Assembly: GCA_002077065.1 (NCBI GenBank)
Contig: NAJO01000006.1
Coordinates: forward strand, 1,178,001-1,242,000
Reading direction: 5' to 3'
DNA length: 64,000 bases
Source: Cryoendolithus antarcticus
Taxonomy: Eukaryota > Ascomycota > Dothideomycetes > Cladosporiales > Cladosporiaceae
Under the pieces are notes generated by a model, which worked only from the letters and a program-made list of their open reading frames with translations, had not been told where the DNA came from and did no database searches. Shown piece after piece: positions 32,431 through 42,844 of the stretch; position 1 is the stretch's first letter; each line of letters begins with the position of its first letter. The translations under genes were made by a program, and so were the position numbers.

Positions 32431-33978
32431 CTACACCTCAGTAGCATTATCAGCAGCTTGTGTATCCTCCCTCTCCTTCCTCCTCTTCTTAAAGATACTT
32501 CCACCAGTCCAAACCGCGGTTGGCACCACGGTGACTAGACTTACAACGCCCAAGATCAACGTCGCCAATGGCCATCCACTGGCATTGACCACCAGACCAG
32601 CCAACAATGGTCCAACCAGGCACCCTCCTGCCCATGCCATGTTAAACAGACTGTACGCCTGCGCAAATGCGCCATTCTTCCCAAAGTACCCTGGAGGATG
32701 CCTCGCCTCCTTTGCAACCACCGCATAGGTGATCTCAGCCATCATTGGTGTCAGCGCCAAGGTCAATGCAAACCCAATCAACGCCAATAATGCGCAAAGC
32801 AAGACCTTCTGTTCCATGCTATTGTGTCCGACTAGTCTCAATAGTATCAGGAACGGGCAACACAGCAAGAACCCTGCCACAGCGTACCATCTCGGACCAT
32901 GCTTATCACTTAGAGCACCCACAACGGGGCCGATGAAAGTGGGAACGCAAATTGGCAGGAAGATCAGACCTGCTCCTATCGAGTTCCAACCAAAGGTGTT
33001 TTTGACGAAGAGCGGAAGGGTCGCATCGAAAGAAGTCAACAGGGATGCCTGGATGAAGCAGGCCCAAAGTGCGGAGACCAGCCGACGCGACGCGAGTAAT
33101 CGAATGACCGGAGGCAGGCGATTGTACCATTTCGATTGATCGGGTGGCCCCCAAACCTCTGCTTCTGTGGCAGGTATGGGCACAGTGTCGTGGTCTGACT
33201 TGGGCAGAGTCGTGTTGTCAGGCGTGGGCTTCGAAGCAGAGATATCTGCATCCATCTCGATGGTCGCTACAGAATGCCGATTGTCTTCTGTCGGCGCCAC
33301 CTGGCGAGCCTTTTCACCCTTAGGCGCATACTCCGGAATCCACTGCACGGCAATTTTGCGTTCAACCATGATCAGTCGGAGCAAGATGTCCAGCACAATC
33401 AGCCCGAAGCACATCGCGAATACTGCATAATATCCTGCCTTCTCGAACACCACACCCGCCAGTAAAGGTGACAGAAGGATCGCCAAACTCATGCTCAGTC
33501 CGACGTAGCCCATGACTTGGCCGATCTCATCGCCGCCCACCGTGTCTGCTAGCAAGGCCAATCCGACGACCCAGACAACTGCAGCAGACATGCCCTGCAA
33601 TGCTCGCCCAGCGGCCAGCACGCCGATCGAGTTGCCGACGCATAGCATGACTGTACTAGCTGCCAAAGCTAGCAGACCGACCAGCAATGGCAACCGCCGA
33701 GAAGACGAGCGATCAGCCAGCCATCCGCAGAATGGTGCAGTCACTAAGAGAGCAGCTCCATATATAGCCAGCAGAATAGAGATCCAGTACTGAACATCAT
33801 CTGGTGCGATGCCAGCTCGCTCTGTCAGAGCGAACGGGACGACGGGGACGATGATGCCATACGCGAAGATGTCCGTGAAGATTGCCGTGCAGACCGTAAG
33901 AATGATGAACGTCGTCGAGGATCTGACTTTGAGAAGAAGTGGTGGGCTTTCGCCTTTGCCTGTGAGCCAGTGGAACAT
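32431..33978 (-). CDS. MFS transporter (DHA1/vesicular-amine-transporter-like)
   Basis: Single exon, 515 aa, within the normal MFS range. About twelve hydrophobic segments are visible, split into two bundles by a hydrophilic loop (residues about 215-275, containing EYAPKGEKARQVAPTEDNR). Motif A after helix 2 is GWLADRSSSRRLPLL; the helix 4 segment is GRALQGMSAAVVWVVGLALLAD; motif C, typical of drug/H+ antiporters, is LLSPLLAGVVFEKAGYYAVF. The second bundle has GALSDKHGPRWYAV, the repeat of motif A. Substrate unknown: proton-coupled export of small amines or xenobiotics is the family rule. The C-terminus KKRRKERE is cytosolic. Divergent from THG1. Confidence 0.9.
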   Translation of the reverse strand: MFHWLTGKGESPPLLLKVRSSTTFIILTVCTAIFTDIFAYGIIVPVVPFALTERAGIAPDDVQYWISILLAIYGAALLVTAPFCGWLADRSSSRRLPLLVGLLALAASTVMLCVGNSIGVLAAGRALQGMSAAVVWVVGLALLADTVGGDEIGQVMGYVGLSMSLAILLSPLLAGVVFEKAGYYAVFAMCFGLIVLDILLRLIMVERKIAVQWIPEYAPKGEKARQVAPTEDNRHSVATIEMDADISASKPTPDNTTLPKSDHDTVPIPATEAEVWGPPDQSKWYNRLPPVIRLLASRRLVSALWACFIQASLLTSFDATLPLFVKNTFGWNSIGAGLIFLPICVPTFIGPVVGALSDKHGPRWYAVAGFLLCCPFLILLRLVGHNSMEQKVLLCALLALIGFALTLALTPMMAEITYAVVAKEARHPPGYFGKNGAFAQAYSLFNMAWAGGCLVGPLLAGLVVNASGWPLATLILGVVSLVTVVPTAVWTGGSIFKKRRKEREDTQAADNATEV

Positions 33979-34413
33979 GGTGGCGTTGAAGAGATCAACG
34001 AATTGTCGAAACCAGGTTGTCGATGTTATCGTTTCCGAGGATGCATCACCGCGAGCCGTTTACACCAAAAGGATTTTGTTCAGCGACATGAGCGAGCTCT
34101 TGACATTCTATATGGAAGAGGGCCATCGCCTCAGTCGCGATAGCGGTGGAGCTCCAGTAGTCATGTCACCCGATTTCGTGAGGTCATCATCAATCGCGTG
34201 CGGAGTTCGAAATCAGTGTTTCGTTAACGAGATCACCCGATTTCCTCTGCTTTTCTCGCTTTCACCTACCATATCCAGCGCACCGGAATTCATCTGATAT
34301 CTCGCCACGTGCTTGAGCCCCGATCGCCGGCAAGGACTTGACAGCCGCATGACTCGAGTCGACCTCAGTAGGCTCGACTACATCCTCAAGTCACCAACTC
34401 TCCCAGGCCGGCA
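33979..34413. promoter_or_regulatory. Divergent promoter region MFS/THG1
   Basis: 435 bases between two divergent start codons. No clear TATA box or known operator was found. The frame starting at 33809 (plus) overlaps the transporter and is a shadow. Confidence 0.4.
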
Positions 34414-35265
34414 ATGGCGAACTCGAGCTTCCAGTATGTTCGGAACTTCGAGACCTCGGACTCGCTTGCGCCATCGAACTGGATCGTTATCCGACTCGAT
34501 GGCCGAGGCTTCTCAAAGTTGACAACCAAATACTCATTCACGAAACCCAATGATGTCCGGGGACTTGCTTTGCTGAATGCCGCGGCTCTGCACATCGTGA
34601 AAGCATTCCCAGATGTAGTGATTGCATACGGTCAGAGCGATGAGTACTCCTTCATTCTACACGAGGGCACGTCGCTGTTCGATCGCCGAGCGTCCAAGCT
34701 AGCGACGACATTTGCAGCGACGTTCACCGCAGAGTACTGTATGCTATGGTCCGAGTACTTCCTGGATCAGCCCCTGACAAGGCCATGGCCAAGCTTCGAT
34801 GGTAGATGTGTGGCCTACCCGAAGCGAAGGATCCTTCGTGACTACCTGGCCTGGCGACAAGCGGACTGCCACGTCAACAATCTCTACAACACTACGTTCT
34901 GGAACCTAGTCCAAAGAGGAGGCATGACCCAAACTGACGCCGAAGACTCGCTTAAAGGCTCACTAAGCAGCGACAAGAACGAGATCCTCTTCTCGAGATT
35001 CGGCATCAACTACAACAACGAGCCGGAGATCTGCAGAAAGGGAACGGTGTTGTATCGAGCTTACGACTCTGCACTTACTACCGCATCTATCAACGGCGAT
35101 GCCACAAGTAGCGACGTCATGAGCAAGACGCAGATGGAGAAGGAACGGAAGCGGAAGCTTAAGGCTGAGGTGAAGGTGGAGCATGTCGATCTGATTGGTG
35201 ATGCATTCTGGGACGCACGACCCGATATTCTGGCTCCCGGTCGTGGCGACAGTGGTGATGAGTGA
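34414..35265 (+). CDS. THG1: tRNA(His) guanylyltransferase Thg1
   Basis: Single exon, 283 aa. Thg1 adds the essential G-1 to the 5' end of tRNA(His) by 3'-5' polymerisation. The metal-binding residues are in place: RLDGRGFSKLT with Asp29 and GQSDEYSFI with Asp76/Glu77, the same numbering as in the yeast and human enzymes. Further conserved parts are FDGRCVAYP, DYLAWRQADCHVNNLYNTTFW and NNEPEICRKGTVLYR. The C-terminus is basic then acidic (KERKRKLKAEVKVEHVDLIG, DSGDE). The start ATG fits the family start exactly. Essential in yeast, acting in nucleus and cytoplasm. Confidence 0.96.
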   Translation: MANSSFQYVRNFETSDSLAPSNWIVIRLDGRGFSKLTTKYSFTKPNDVRGLALLNAAALHIVKAFPDVVIAYGQSDEYSFILHEGTSLFDRRASKLATTFAATFTAEYCMLWSEYFLDQPLTRPWPSFDGRCVAYPKRRILRDYLAWRQADCHVNNLYNTTFWNLVQRGGMTQTDAEDSLKGSLSSDKNEILFSRFGINYNNEPEICRKGTVLYRAYDSALTTASINGDATSSDVMSKTQMEKERKRKLKAEVKVEHVDLIGDAFWDARPDILAPGRGDSGDE

Positions 35266-35685
35266 GCACCAGTGGTGTTGTAGGACCTCGGACGCACGAC
35301 TCTCTCAGACTAGCATGTGGGAATAGGTGGCCAGCAACTTCAACCATACGTCGTAACTGCGCGTGAAAGCGCGCCTCGAGGACGAGGCATCCAGGTGCGC
35401 CATGCGCCCTGCGCCGTCATGCCTGAATCGGGATCCGCTCTTGGTGAGCATCCCAGCAGATGACTTAGACTTCATATCACGAAGCTGATAGAGTTACAGA
35501 GACGAACATCAGAGCGTGTCTTTCTGGGCTGCACCCATGAGACTGCAACATTCACGGAGTGACGAGCCTCTCCAATCGAGTTCTAGGCACTACCCGTACC
35601 AATTGATCCATTTCAAGCACCATCGCGCATGCCGTGGACGTGTATATGGACCACTGTATAGTCGGAATGGGTATCTGCCGATTAT
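35266..35685. other. Convergent intergenic region THG1/PPP4R2
   Basis: 420 bases between the stops of two converging genes. It holds both 3' ends. No other feature is seen. Confidence 0.45.
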
Positions 35686-37230
35686 TCATTTCTCCTCAAC
35701 TGCTTCTCCATCCGCGTTGGCGATAATGGCATCTCCAGCAGCCTTCTCGTCATTAGCATCCGTGTCTTCGTGCACCGTACCGGTGCCCACTGTGTCTGCC
35801 ATGACGGCATCATGCAGCACCGCATCCACATTTTCCATCGGCGCAGACTCCACTACCGGCTGTGGCGACCTCGCTCTTCCTACAGCAGCTTCGAGATCAA
35901 TGCCAGTCCCAAGCATTCCAGCACCACCGTGCTGCGGTCCCATATCCTCCATGCCTACTTCCTCCGGCCCTCTTGCATGCGGCGCCTCGCCCTCTTCTCC
36001 GCTCGCTGTCCCTCCCGTAGCTCCTGCCCTCTGCTGCGCAACCGGCACAACGCCAGCTTCTTGCTCTAACCTCAATAGCTCACCCTGTGTGACGCCGCCT
36101 TGCTCTCTCAGCATGCCTTCCATAGTCCCTGCGCTGCCTGCGGACGAGCCGGTACTAGCGTCGCTCTGCTCACTGAGCGTCGGACTAGCTGGTAGACTGT
36201 TCCCGGGACTGCTGTTGTGTCCTGCCGATGAAGAGATTCCATTCACGACCACGCTGACTGTCTCGATACTTCCTACTCCGTTCGGGCCTTGTATGCTCTC
36301 CATACCCTCACTGTGCAGCTCGCCATCCCCTCCCTGGCTCCCGCCTTGGCCTGCACTGTTCTGACGAAGCCATGGAATGGGTGTCAAGAGCGCGCCACCA
36401 AGAGACTCATCACTGCCCAGCTCTTCAGAGGGCGTGTCGCCGTTCGTGAGGAAGCTATTTGTGCCATTCGGATGTGTGGGGAGAGGGAAGTCGGAGAGCG
36501 GCGAGGAGACGGATATGATCCGATCAAGTGCGCGGAGGAACGGCGATAGGCGCGTGTAGTGTTGCCTTGGGTGCAGCACAAGCTCGGCGAGACGCTGCAG
36601 AGTGTAAGGCGGGGAGTGTGCGAAATCGCGTTGCAGGAGATGGGTGCTGAAGTTGTAGGATGCGAGTAGATCAGGTGGCAGAGGCGTAAGGTCGCCAGAG
36701 ATGGACGACGAGCGAGACGCAGTAGGAGGATCTGGTCTTAAGGTACTTGGAGTGTCGTCAAAGCGTGGGACGGGTGGTTTGGCGGTCGTGATATCATTCC
36801 GGACTGGCTCATCGTTCTCCTTCGTGCTGCTCTGACTGCCGTTTGGCGCTGCCAACTCATCTGTTCCCGCCTCTGGAAGGTCGTCATGATCATCGCTGTC
36901 GGCGATCTGGGCTGGAGGGGTGGCGGCTACGACTTCGGGGTCGATAATGGGTGTTGGTGCGCGGTTGATATGTCGTGGCGAAGGAGAGGGCGAGATCGGG
37001 AAACCGGTATGGACAATCTATCACTTGGTCTTAGCACCACGCCCTAACATCGTGTTTTGGAGGGCAAGCTCATACATCATGCAGTCGTTTCAACAATGTC
37101 TCCAGCACTCTTGGCCACTCATCGCTGTTATATGTCAGCTTCGAATCCTGTTGTCCCCTCGAAGTGAATCGAACATGTCGATGGACCCATCCCTTGCCGC
37201 CGTCTCGAGTATCTGTTCGCTAGACCTCAT
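35686..37230 (-). CDS. PPP4R2: Protein phosphatase 4 core regulatory subunit R2
   Basis: Exons 37230-37175, 37124-37076 and 37017-35686, 478 aa; introns of 50 and 58 bases. The first donor is GTTCGA, which is weak, but branch GCTGAC and acceptor AACAG are good and the joined protein fits the family: ILETAARDGSID, then WPRVLETLLKRLHD, then IVHTGFPISPSPS. Downstream come LLASYNFSTHLLQRDFAHSP, PYTLQRLAELVLHPRQHY and FLRALDRIISVSSPLSDFP, the signature of the PPP4R2 domain (to about residue 200). The rest is acidic and disordered. PPP4R2 (Psy4 in yeast) is a regulatory subunit of the PP4 phosphatase, acting in the nucleus on gamma-H2AX and checkpoint recovery. Divergent from the SDR gene. Confidence 0.85.
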
Positions 37231-37743
37231 TGTCAATATGCTACTGGTGCCGGCGCAAACTCACGCGCTTCGCAGGAGAGACATGACGGTGGAGGGTAGC
37301 GCGCTTATTTTGCGTTGCGGCGCGCACCGCGAAGCGCGACTGTCACATGTCTGGACTGCCAGCGATGATGGAACAACGCAACCGCAGTATACCGTACTTC
37401 ATGCTGATCTACCATACCACTGTCATTGCATCAAGTCTGCGACACTCGGGGTTGTCCACAATCTGAACCATCCTTACGAGACTCGGGCACATCGTGCCGA
37501 TTTCCTCCTTCTGACTTGTGCCTCGGCAAGGCTCTCGGTGTTCCTATTGCCATCGCTGTTGCTATTGACATACTCTTCTTCTGATCCTCGCAGTGGACTG
37601 TTGACCTTTAGCATACGTCTAATATATGAGACAATCAAGCACGCCAATATTGCCAATCGACCCTCATCTAGTTTAGCAGCTCCTCGAGATCAACAGGATT
37701 CGATACCTAAATCAGCACGCCCTCAGTGAGCAACACCTTTGCC
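37231..37743. promoter_or_regulatory. Divergent promoter region PPP4R2/SDR
   Basis: 513 bases between divergent starts. A long plus-strand frame covering 36920-37729 crosses the PPP4R2 exons and is a shadow. A 5' non-coding exon for the SDR gene is possible. No clear TATA box. Confidence 0.4.
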
Positions 37744-38532
37744 ATGCACATCAAAGACCGCACCTTCATTATCTCCGGCGGCGCCTCAGGACTCGGCCTT
37801 GCCACTGTCCGTGACCTCCACAGTCATGGTGGCTATGTCGCAATCCTTGACTTGAACGCAGAGAATGGGGCTAAGGTTGTCTCAGAGCTTGGCCCTCGAG
37901 TCATGTTCTTCGAGGTAGATGTAACATCTACGCCCACGATCGAAGCCGCGGTGGCAGGTACGGCAGTGTGGATCAAGGAGACCAATGCTGCACTTGGTGG
38001 CATCATCCCTGCCGCTGGTGTAGGCATGCCCGGCAAGCTGATCGATCGCCACAACGAGCCCATTCCGATTGAGAGATTGGACTTCGTAATCAATATCAAC
38101 CTTCGCGGGACCTTGGACCTCATTCGCCTCGCCTTGCCTCTGCTATCGACGAACACTCCGACGAAACCTGACGGCGAACGCGGCGTGATTGTCATGGTAT
38201 CTTCTTCCGCAGCATTTGACGGTCAGCCGGGCCAAGTGGCGTACGCGGCATCGAAGGGCGCAGTACGATCTCTCACATTGCCACTAGCAAGAGATCTAGC
38301 ACCTCTCGGAATCAGGGCAATGACAATTGCGCCCAGCTACTTCGAGTCAAACATGACTGCACAGATGAGCGACAAAGTGAGAGCGTCGTTGGAGAGAGTG
38401 CTTGAGTTTCCGAAGCGGCCGGGGAAGGGCGACGACTTTGCGTTGATGGTCAGGCAGATCATTGAGAACGTGATGATGAATGGCGAAACGATCAGGTTGG
38501 ATGGGGCGACTAGGATGCCGAGCAAGCTGTGA
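37744..38532 (+). CDS. Short-chain dehydrogenase/reductase
   Basis: Single exon, 262 aa from the ATG at 37744 (MHIKDRTFIISGGASGLG); an in-frame GTG further up is less likely. The cofactor motif GGASGLG lies at residues 12-18, the acidic end of strand 2 is AILDLNAENG (NAD preference), the catalytic Ser is in VSSSAAFDGQ, and YAASKG supplies Tyr167/Lys171. The usual NNAG motif is PAAG (IIPAAGVG). The overall pattern, including LARDLAPLGIRAMTIAPSYF, resembles the type II 3-hydroxyacyl-CoA dehydrogenase (HSD17B10-like) group, with roles in fatty-acid or branched-chain oxidation. The exact substrate cannot be set. Confidence 0.88.
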   Translation: MHIKDRTFIISGGASGLGLATVRDLHSHGGYVAILDLNAENGAKVVSELGPRVMFFEVDVTSTPTIEAAVAGTAVWIKETNAALGGIIPAAGVGMPGKLIDRHNEPIPIERLDFVININLRGTLDLIRLALPLLSTNTPTKPDGERGVIVMVSSSAAFDGQPGQVAYAASKGAVRSLTLPLARDLAPLGIRAMTIAPSYFESNMTAQMSDKVRASLERVLEFPKRPGKGDDFALMVRQIIENVMMNGETIRLDGATRMPSKL

Positions 38533-39387
38533 TATGTACCATGAAGCACATTGGCAGGGCATGTCCTTGTCGCGCTCAATTGGCATGTCTGGTCAAGCGC
38601 GCACTTCAATTCATCCTCACCTTGCATCCCAGTTCACCTATCTGCAGTGGTATAGAGCAGCTTTCGTCCGATACTGAGGCCACGAATCATGGTATCGTCA
38701 TTGAGCCACGGCGGAGAAACACCATAGCACCGGCCTTCGATCACCCCTTACGCGTATTGCAAATAGTGAGACGTACTGCTACGCGAAATGTTGATTAGTG
38801 TCGTTCGTCAACCCTGGTATACGTGTACAGTTGCGCATGGAGTGAACGTACCTGAGGCAGTCACGGGCCGGGATCGCAACTGCTCCTAATCACACTTCAA
38901 GCAACCAAGTTCGCACTCATCTCAAGTCAGTCTGTCTAAGGTAATCTCGATGCTCGCGAATGCTCTACAAGCAAATGCACAGCGGGACCTGCATCGACAC
39001 ACGCGTCGGCCCCACCGTTGCCAATCATTATGTGGCTTGCAGTGCCTGGTTGTCTACGCATGTAAGATGACAAAAAGTTCAGCCGCAGCTACCGCTCGAA
39101 TCGCAGCAATCAGTGGCCAGCTTTATAGACTGCATGCAGGACCTAAGCTTTGTCAAGCATTGGCGCGTCGCGAGTGTGGAATCATCTGAGGTAGGCGATC
39201 TGTCAGCCGCAGCATTCTGTCATTGAGAAGCCGATCTGAGTGCCTACAGAGTATCGCACTTTGCCACGCTGTTCGCCACCTCTGACACTAACTTCAGTCG
39301 AGCAGCAGTCTAATGAACTCAATATTGACCTGAGCTTCATCTCAGTCAAGCAGCAGGTAGAGTGGTCTGGCACCTCAAGACAGCACC
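38533..39387. other. Intergenic, no supported gene
   Basis: About 850 bases between two plus-strand genes. Short frames only, none convincing. Confidence 0.45.
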
Positions 39388-40947
39388 ATGTCTGCGGCCG
39401 CGACAGAACTGGTCTTCTTGAACGTCAATCAAGTCACCAAACGGTCGCGACGACGCATGACCGAAGCCGAAAAGCTGGAACGACGACAACGATATCTACA
39501 GTCGTGCGCCAAATGTACGCGACAGAAACGAAAGTGTCGACATGAGCCCAGTGCGGAGTCATGGACAGACTCCGATCGAGAGCTGTTACGGACCAGAGCG
39601 GTGTCCCACCTCAGCAGTCTGATGGGCGAGCAATTGACGATAAGTCAACCCAACGGAAGGAAAGCCCCTAGCTTGGATCTACCAGTCACTCTGTTAGTCC
39701 GACAGCCTTCCTCGCCCTATGCTCGTGCGGAAGCGATGGTCGAACACTGCATCATCTGGGGCGGCGTTGCGGATCTTTGGTTTTCCATGGTTCCTGCCAC
39801 GTATGGACACGACCATAGACTAGATTCCACAATGTTTGCTATAGAAGCTGTTTGTCACTACAGGCAAGCCTTTCCAGGTTCCAGCCTTGCAAAGTGTCAT
39901 GCTACCATGGCAGTCGCCCTGACGGCACTGCGAGAGGCCATGCTTGACGAGAAGGAGAGGTGGAGCGACTTCACCCTCGCGGCTGTGGCGGGTCTGTCGC
40001 CATTGGAAGCCGTCAGGACTGAAAGGGCGATGCTTGTCACTGCTCATGCTAACGGGGTAGGGATGCTCTTGTACGAGCGAGTGGGCAAAGTCCCACTTAG
40101 TCGGCTCAGTGCTGCTGTGTTCATATATCACCTCAGCGATGACATGCTCTTGAGTTGTCTGGCCGGCACCGCTTCCAGACTGGAGCGAGTGCAAGAATTG
40201 TACCTTACTCACGACTCTTTGGAATGGCAGGGCACACCTGCACTCATACTCCGACACGCAGGCACCCGGCTCTCGCTGGCTCTGCCCAGGCTGGTGGAGT
40301 TTACACGGGACGTCCGAGCCCGAGGAGATGGAACCAAATTATTCACGTTGCCGTTCGAGCTGGCCGAGGAGATATGTCGCTTGCGCGACACGGAGGTCAT
40401 GGGAGCTGAAGCAGATTTCATCAGAACTCTGGTGAATATACCAACGACTGTGTCAGACGACCGCAATGTCACACCTACATCTTTCGACTTCCGAAGCGCG
40501 GAGGACTTCCACGCGGGGCTTTTGTACTGGCATACTCGGATGGCCCTACTGCGAGTCTGTACGCGTCTCTACACTTTAGATGCGAACGTATACGCTACGT
40601 ACGAATTACCATCACCAGTCGAGGCGTTCATAGAATTGCACTTACTCGGCAAGGCGATCATCAGATCGTCGCAACACTCCCGACAACGGATGGGACAGAT
40701 TCGAAGGCGACTATACGCACAATCCTTGCTAATGTGCTGGGGTGTGCTACATGACAGAGGCAGTGGTGGAGAGCAGAGCGCATGTGAGCACCAAGTCCGG
40801 GTCTGGCTGCTATCGAGGATCGATGATCTGCTGGGGAGCTCTGTCGCACTTGCACCACAGGATCTGGATACGGCGGCCGATTTGTTCGTCGGTGGTCCAC
40901 TCGTAGGTACGTTCCGGGCGTTCTTCGTGACCGGAAGTAAGGTGTGA
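39388..40947 (+). CDS. Fungal transcription-factor-like protein with half a zinc cluster
   Basis: Single exon, 519 aa. The N-terminus LVFLNVN..KRSRRRMTEAEKLERRQ is typical of a group of fungal C6 transcription factors. Next comes CAKCTRQKRKC (Cys 40, 43, 50), which matches exactly the first half of the Zn(II)2Cys6 pattern (C-x2-C-x6-C). The second half (C-x2-C-x6-C) is missing: no cysteine follows before residue 120. The rest is helical, as in the fungal transcription factor middle homology region (MVEHCIIWGGVADLWFSMVP, AVALTALREAMLDEKE, FHAGLLYWHTRMALLRVCTR). It may therefore bind DNA weakly or not at all, and might act through protein contacts. Alternatively the second half is encoded by a missed exon. 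Regulated genes unknown. Confidence 0.72.
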   Translation: MSAAATELVFLNVNQVTKRSRRRMTEAEKLERRQRYLQSCAKCTRQKRKCRHEPSAESWTDSDRELLRTRAVSHLSSLMGEQLTISQPNGRKAPSLDLPVTLLVRQPSSPYARAEAMVEHCIIWGGVADLWFSMVPATYGHDHRLDSTMFAIEAVCHYRQAFPGSSLAKCHATMAVALTALREAMLDEKERWSDFTLAAVAGLSPLEAVRTERAMLVTAHANGVGMLLYERVGKVPLSRLSAAVFIYHLSDDMLLSCLAGTASRLERVQELYLTHDSLEWQGTPALILRHAGTRLSLALPRLVEFTRDVRARGDGTKLFTLPFELAEEICRLRDTEVMGAEADFIRTLVNIPTTVSDDRNVTPTSFDFRSAEDFHAGLLYWHTRMALLRVCTRLYTLDANVYATYELPSPVEAFIELHLLGKAIIRSSQHSRQRMGQIRRRLYAQSLLMCWGVLHDRGSGGEQSACEHQVRVWLLSRIDDLLGSSVALAPQDLDTAADLFVGGPLVGTFRAFFVTGSKV

Positions 40948-42844
40948 TGCGGAGCTAGTGTCGCGCCCACATGGGATGTGAGAAAATAAGCAGCTGCTCG
41001 GCCTGAGCGATCACATACCCTCAGCAGGTGGCTTGGCTGGAACGACGACTTGCGACATCGGAAGGCGATCATATCGAGTAGGCAGGCAGGCGGTCACTCG
41101 CCGTCGATATGACACAGTGCCATCAGATACAGGATCTAGGCCGACATATCGCTACTGATTGCCTCCCTCCAGAAGCAAGCTTGCAAGGCACCCAACTCGA
41201 AGATATAGCTCCGCATAGTCCCGCCGATAGTCGCTCGCCGATATGAAGGCAGTGGTGTTGAGGTCGAGCCAATTCGCGGCTCCAAGACGGCACGTCGATC
41301 TGAAGCGGACAATCAAGGCGATGGTCAGACTTTCTTCCATCGATCTCCGCTCGGCTACCAAGCGCAAGTACGATAAGCATTTTAATGACAGCGTCGACTT
41401 AACCAGGTGTTATCGTCGCGACGTCGTCCTTGCCTACAGATTTTGGTATCGCATGTCGAATCACGGATCGTGGGGTAGTGTGCCTGGTGATCAATACTTG
41501 GAAGTACCCCTCACCAGTCGTCTGGGGTGCTTTTTTCCAATAAAGCGCCACAATCATGCGAAGTAGATCAGTCCGTCACCTTCTCTAGCGAGCGAGCGCA
41601 ATATGTGAAGGCCAAGGCAAGTGTAACCGTGTGCAAAAATATGTTCACTCAAGTCAACATGTTACCGACAGAAAGCTTTTCACAGCTGCGGCGCTGTAGC
41701 ATTGACCGCAGGGCGGTGTCGCATGTCAGCCTTGCGACGGACGCCACAACGATCAGCCCTACATGTGGTCGAACCACCAGCGCGCTGACACACGTCGCTG
41801 AGCACAAGGAACCCATGCTTGCCCACGGATGCACTGCCGCACAGTCAGCGCCGCCAAAATTCTGCCCTCGCTCGCAGCCGGCAAGGTACGGCGCGCGGTC
41901 GGTGGGAGCTATGCCGCGACGCTGCATGAGAAGACTATTGTTCCTCATGCATGCTGATCACACTGCAGACATGGGAGCCTGTGGGCATATCGCGCGCAGG
42001 TACTGCCTGTCTCATCAGAGTGACAGCTGCCTCTTGCGATATGACGAAGTCGTGCTCATGCGGATAGCGCAATAGCCACGGTATTGTTGAGAAGACGACG
42101 TTGCATCTGACGTCGAACACCGCATTCTATTCTCGTAACATTCGTCGGTCGGCCCTTCTGCCGACCGATCTTCTAAGCTCGATACGGCACCAGACCCGCT
42201 TTTCCTATCGTCTTCAGTGACCTCACACGAGGTGGACAAAGTTTTCACTCGCATCGGACGAAGCCGGCGGTCGACTGCTTCGCCGCTATACGATCTTATG
42301 CAGGTCTCCATGCAACATGATTGGAGCGCATAACAGGTACCAAACCCGTTTGGCATGCTGACGCGAGAACGCTCGCCCGTTGCGAACGCCACAGATCAGG
42401 CTTCCCGCGTGCGCATGCTACCGTCTCACCCAGGGCTATGCCGCGATGGCACTATCTGTCACCTCACCTCGTGTTACTATCCAGCTTCGCCGAGAATGGC
42501 AGACCGCTGCTGCTCGCTCAGCAGCCTGACGTCGACTCATCGCTGCGATTAGCAACATGCTCGTGATGCTTTCCCATCACGCTATCGAACCCGGTGGAGG
42601 CCCATCGTCCCGATCATACACCTCTGGTATATGAGGTGAGCGTGTGCGCGGCCTTGGAAAGAAATCCTCGTCTTTCTACACAACGCAACAACAGCCTACC
42701 CATTTCCTATCGTTCTATCTTTGCTTGGGACTCACTCACTATAGTCCCTAGTTCACATTCGCTCTCATCTGCTCTATCACATTTCCTTGTCGCAAGAAGA
42801 CCATATCATATCTAATCTCGCAACCTAATCGACCAAACACGATC
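40948..42844. other. Long intergenic region, 1.9 kb
   Basis: The longest gene-free stretch of the window. Frames of up to 182 codons (for example 41527-42075 plus) show no domains and have atypical composition. The last 200 bases before 42845 are pyrimidine-rich (repeated CTATC, CTCTCATCTG), as expected for the leader of a highly expressed fungal gene. I see no tRNA or transposon remnant. Confidence 0.45.

Noticed and set aside
36920..37729. 269-codon plus frame
   Set aside because: Antisense to the PPP4R2 exons, which are well supported by homology and splice sites.
41123..42560. Possible transposon or tRNA in the 1.9 kb gap
   Set aside because: No terminal repeats, transposase frames or cloverleaf were recognisable by eye; a tRNAscan run would be needed to exclude a tRNA.
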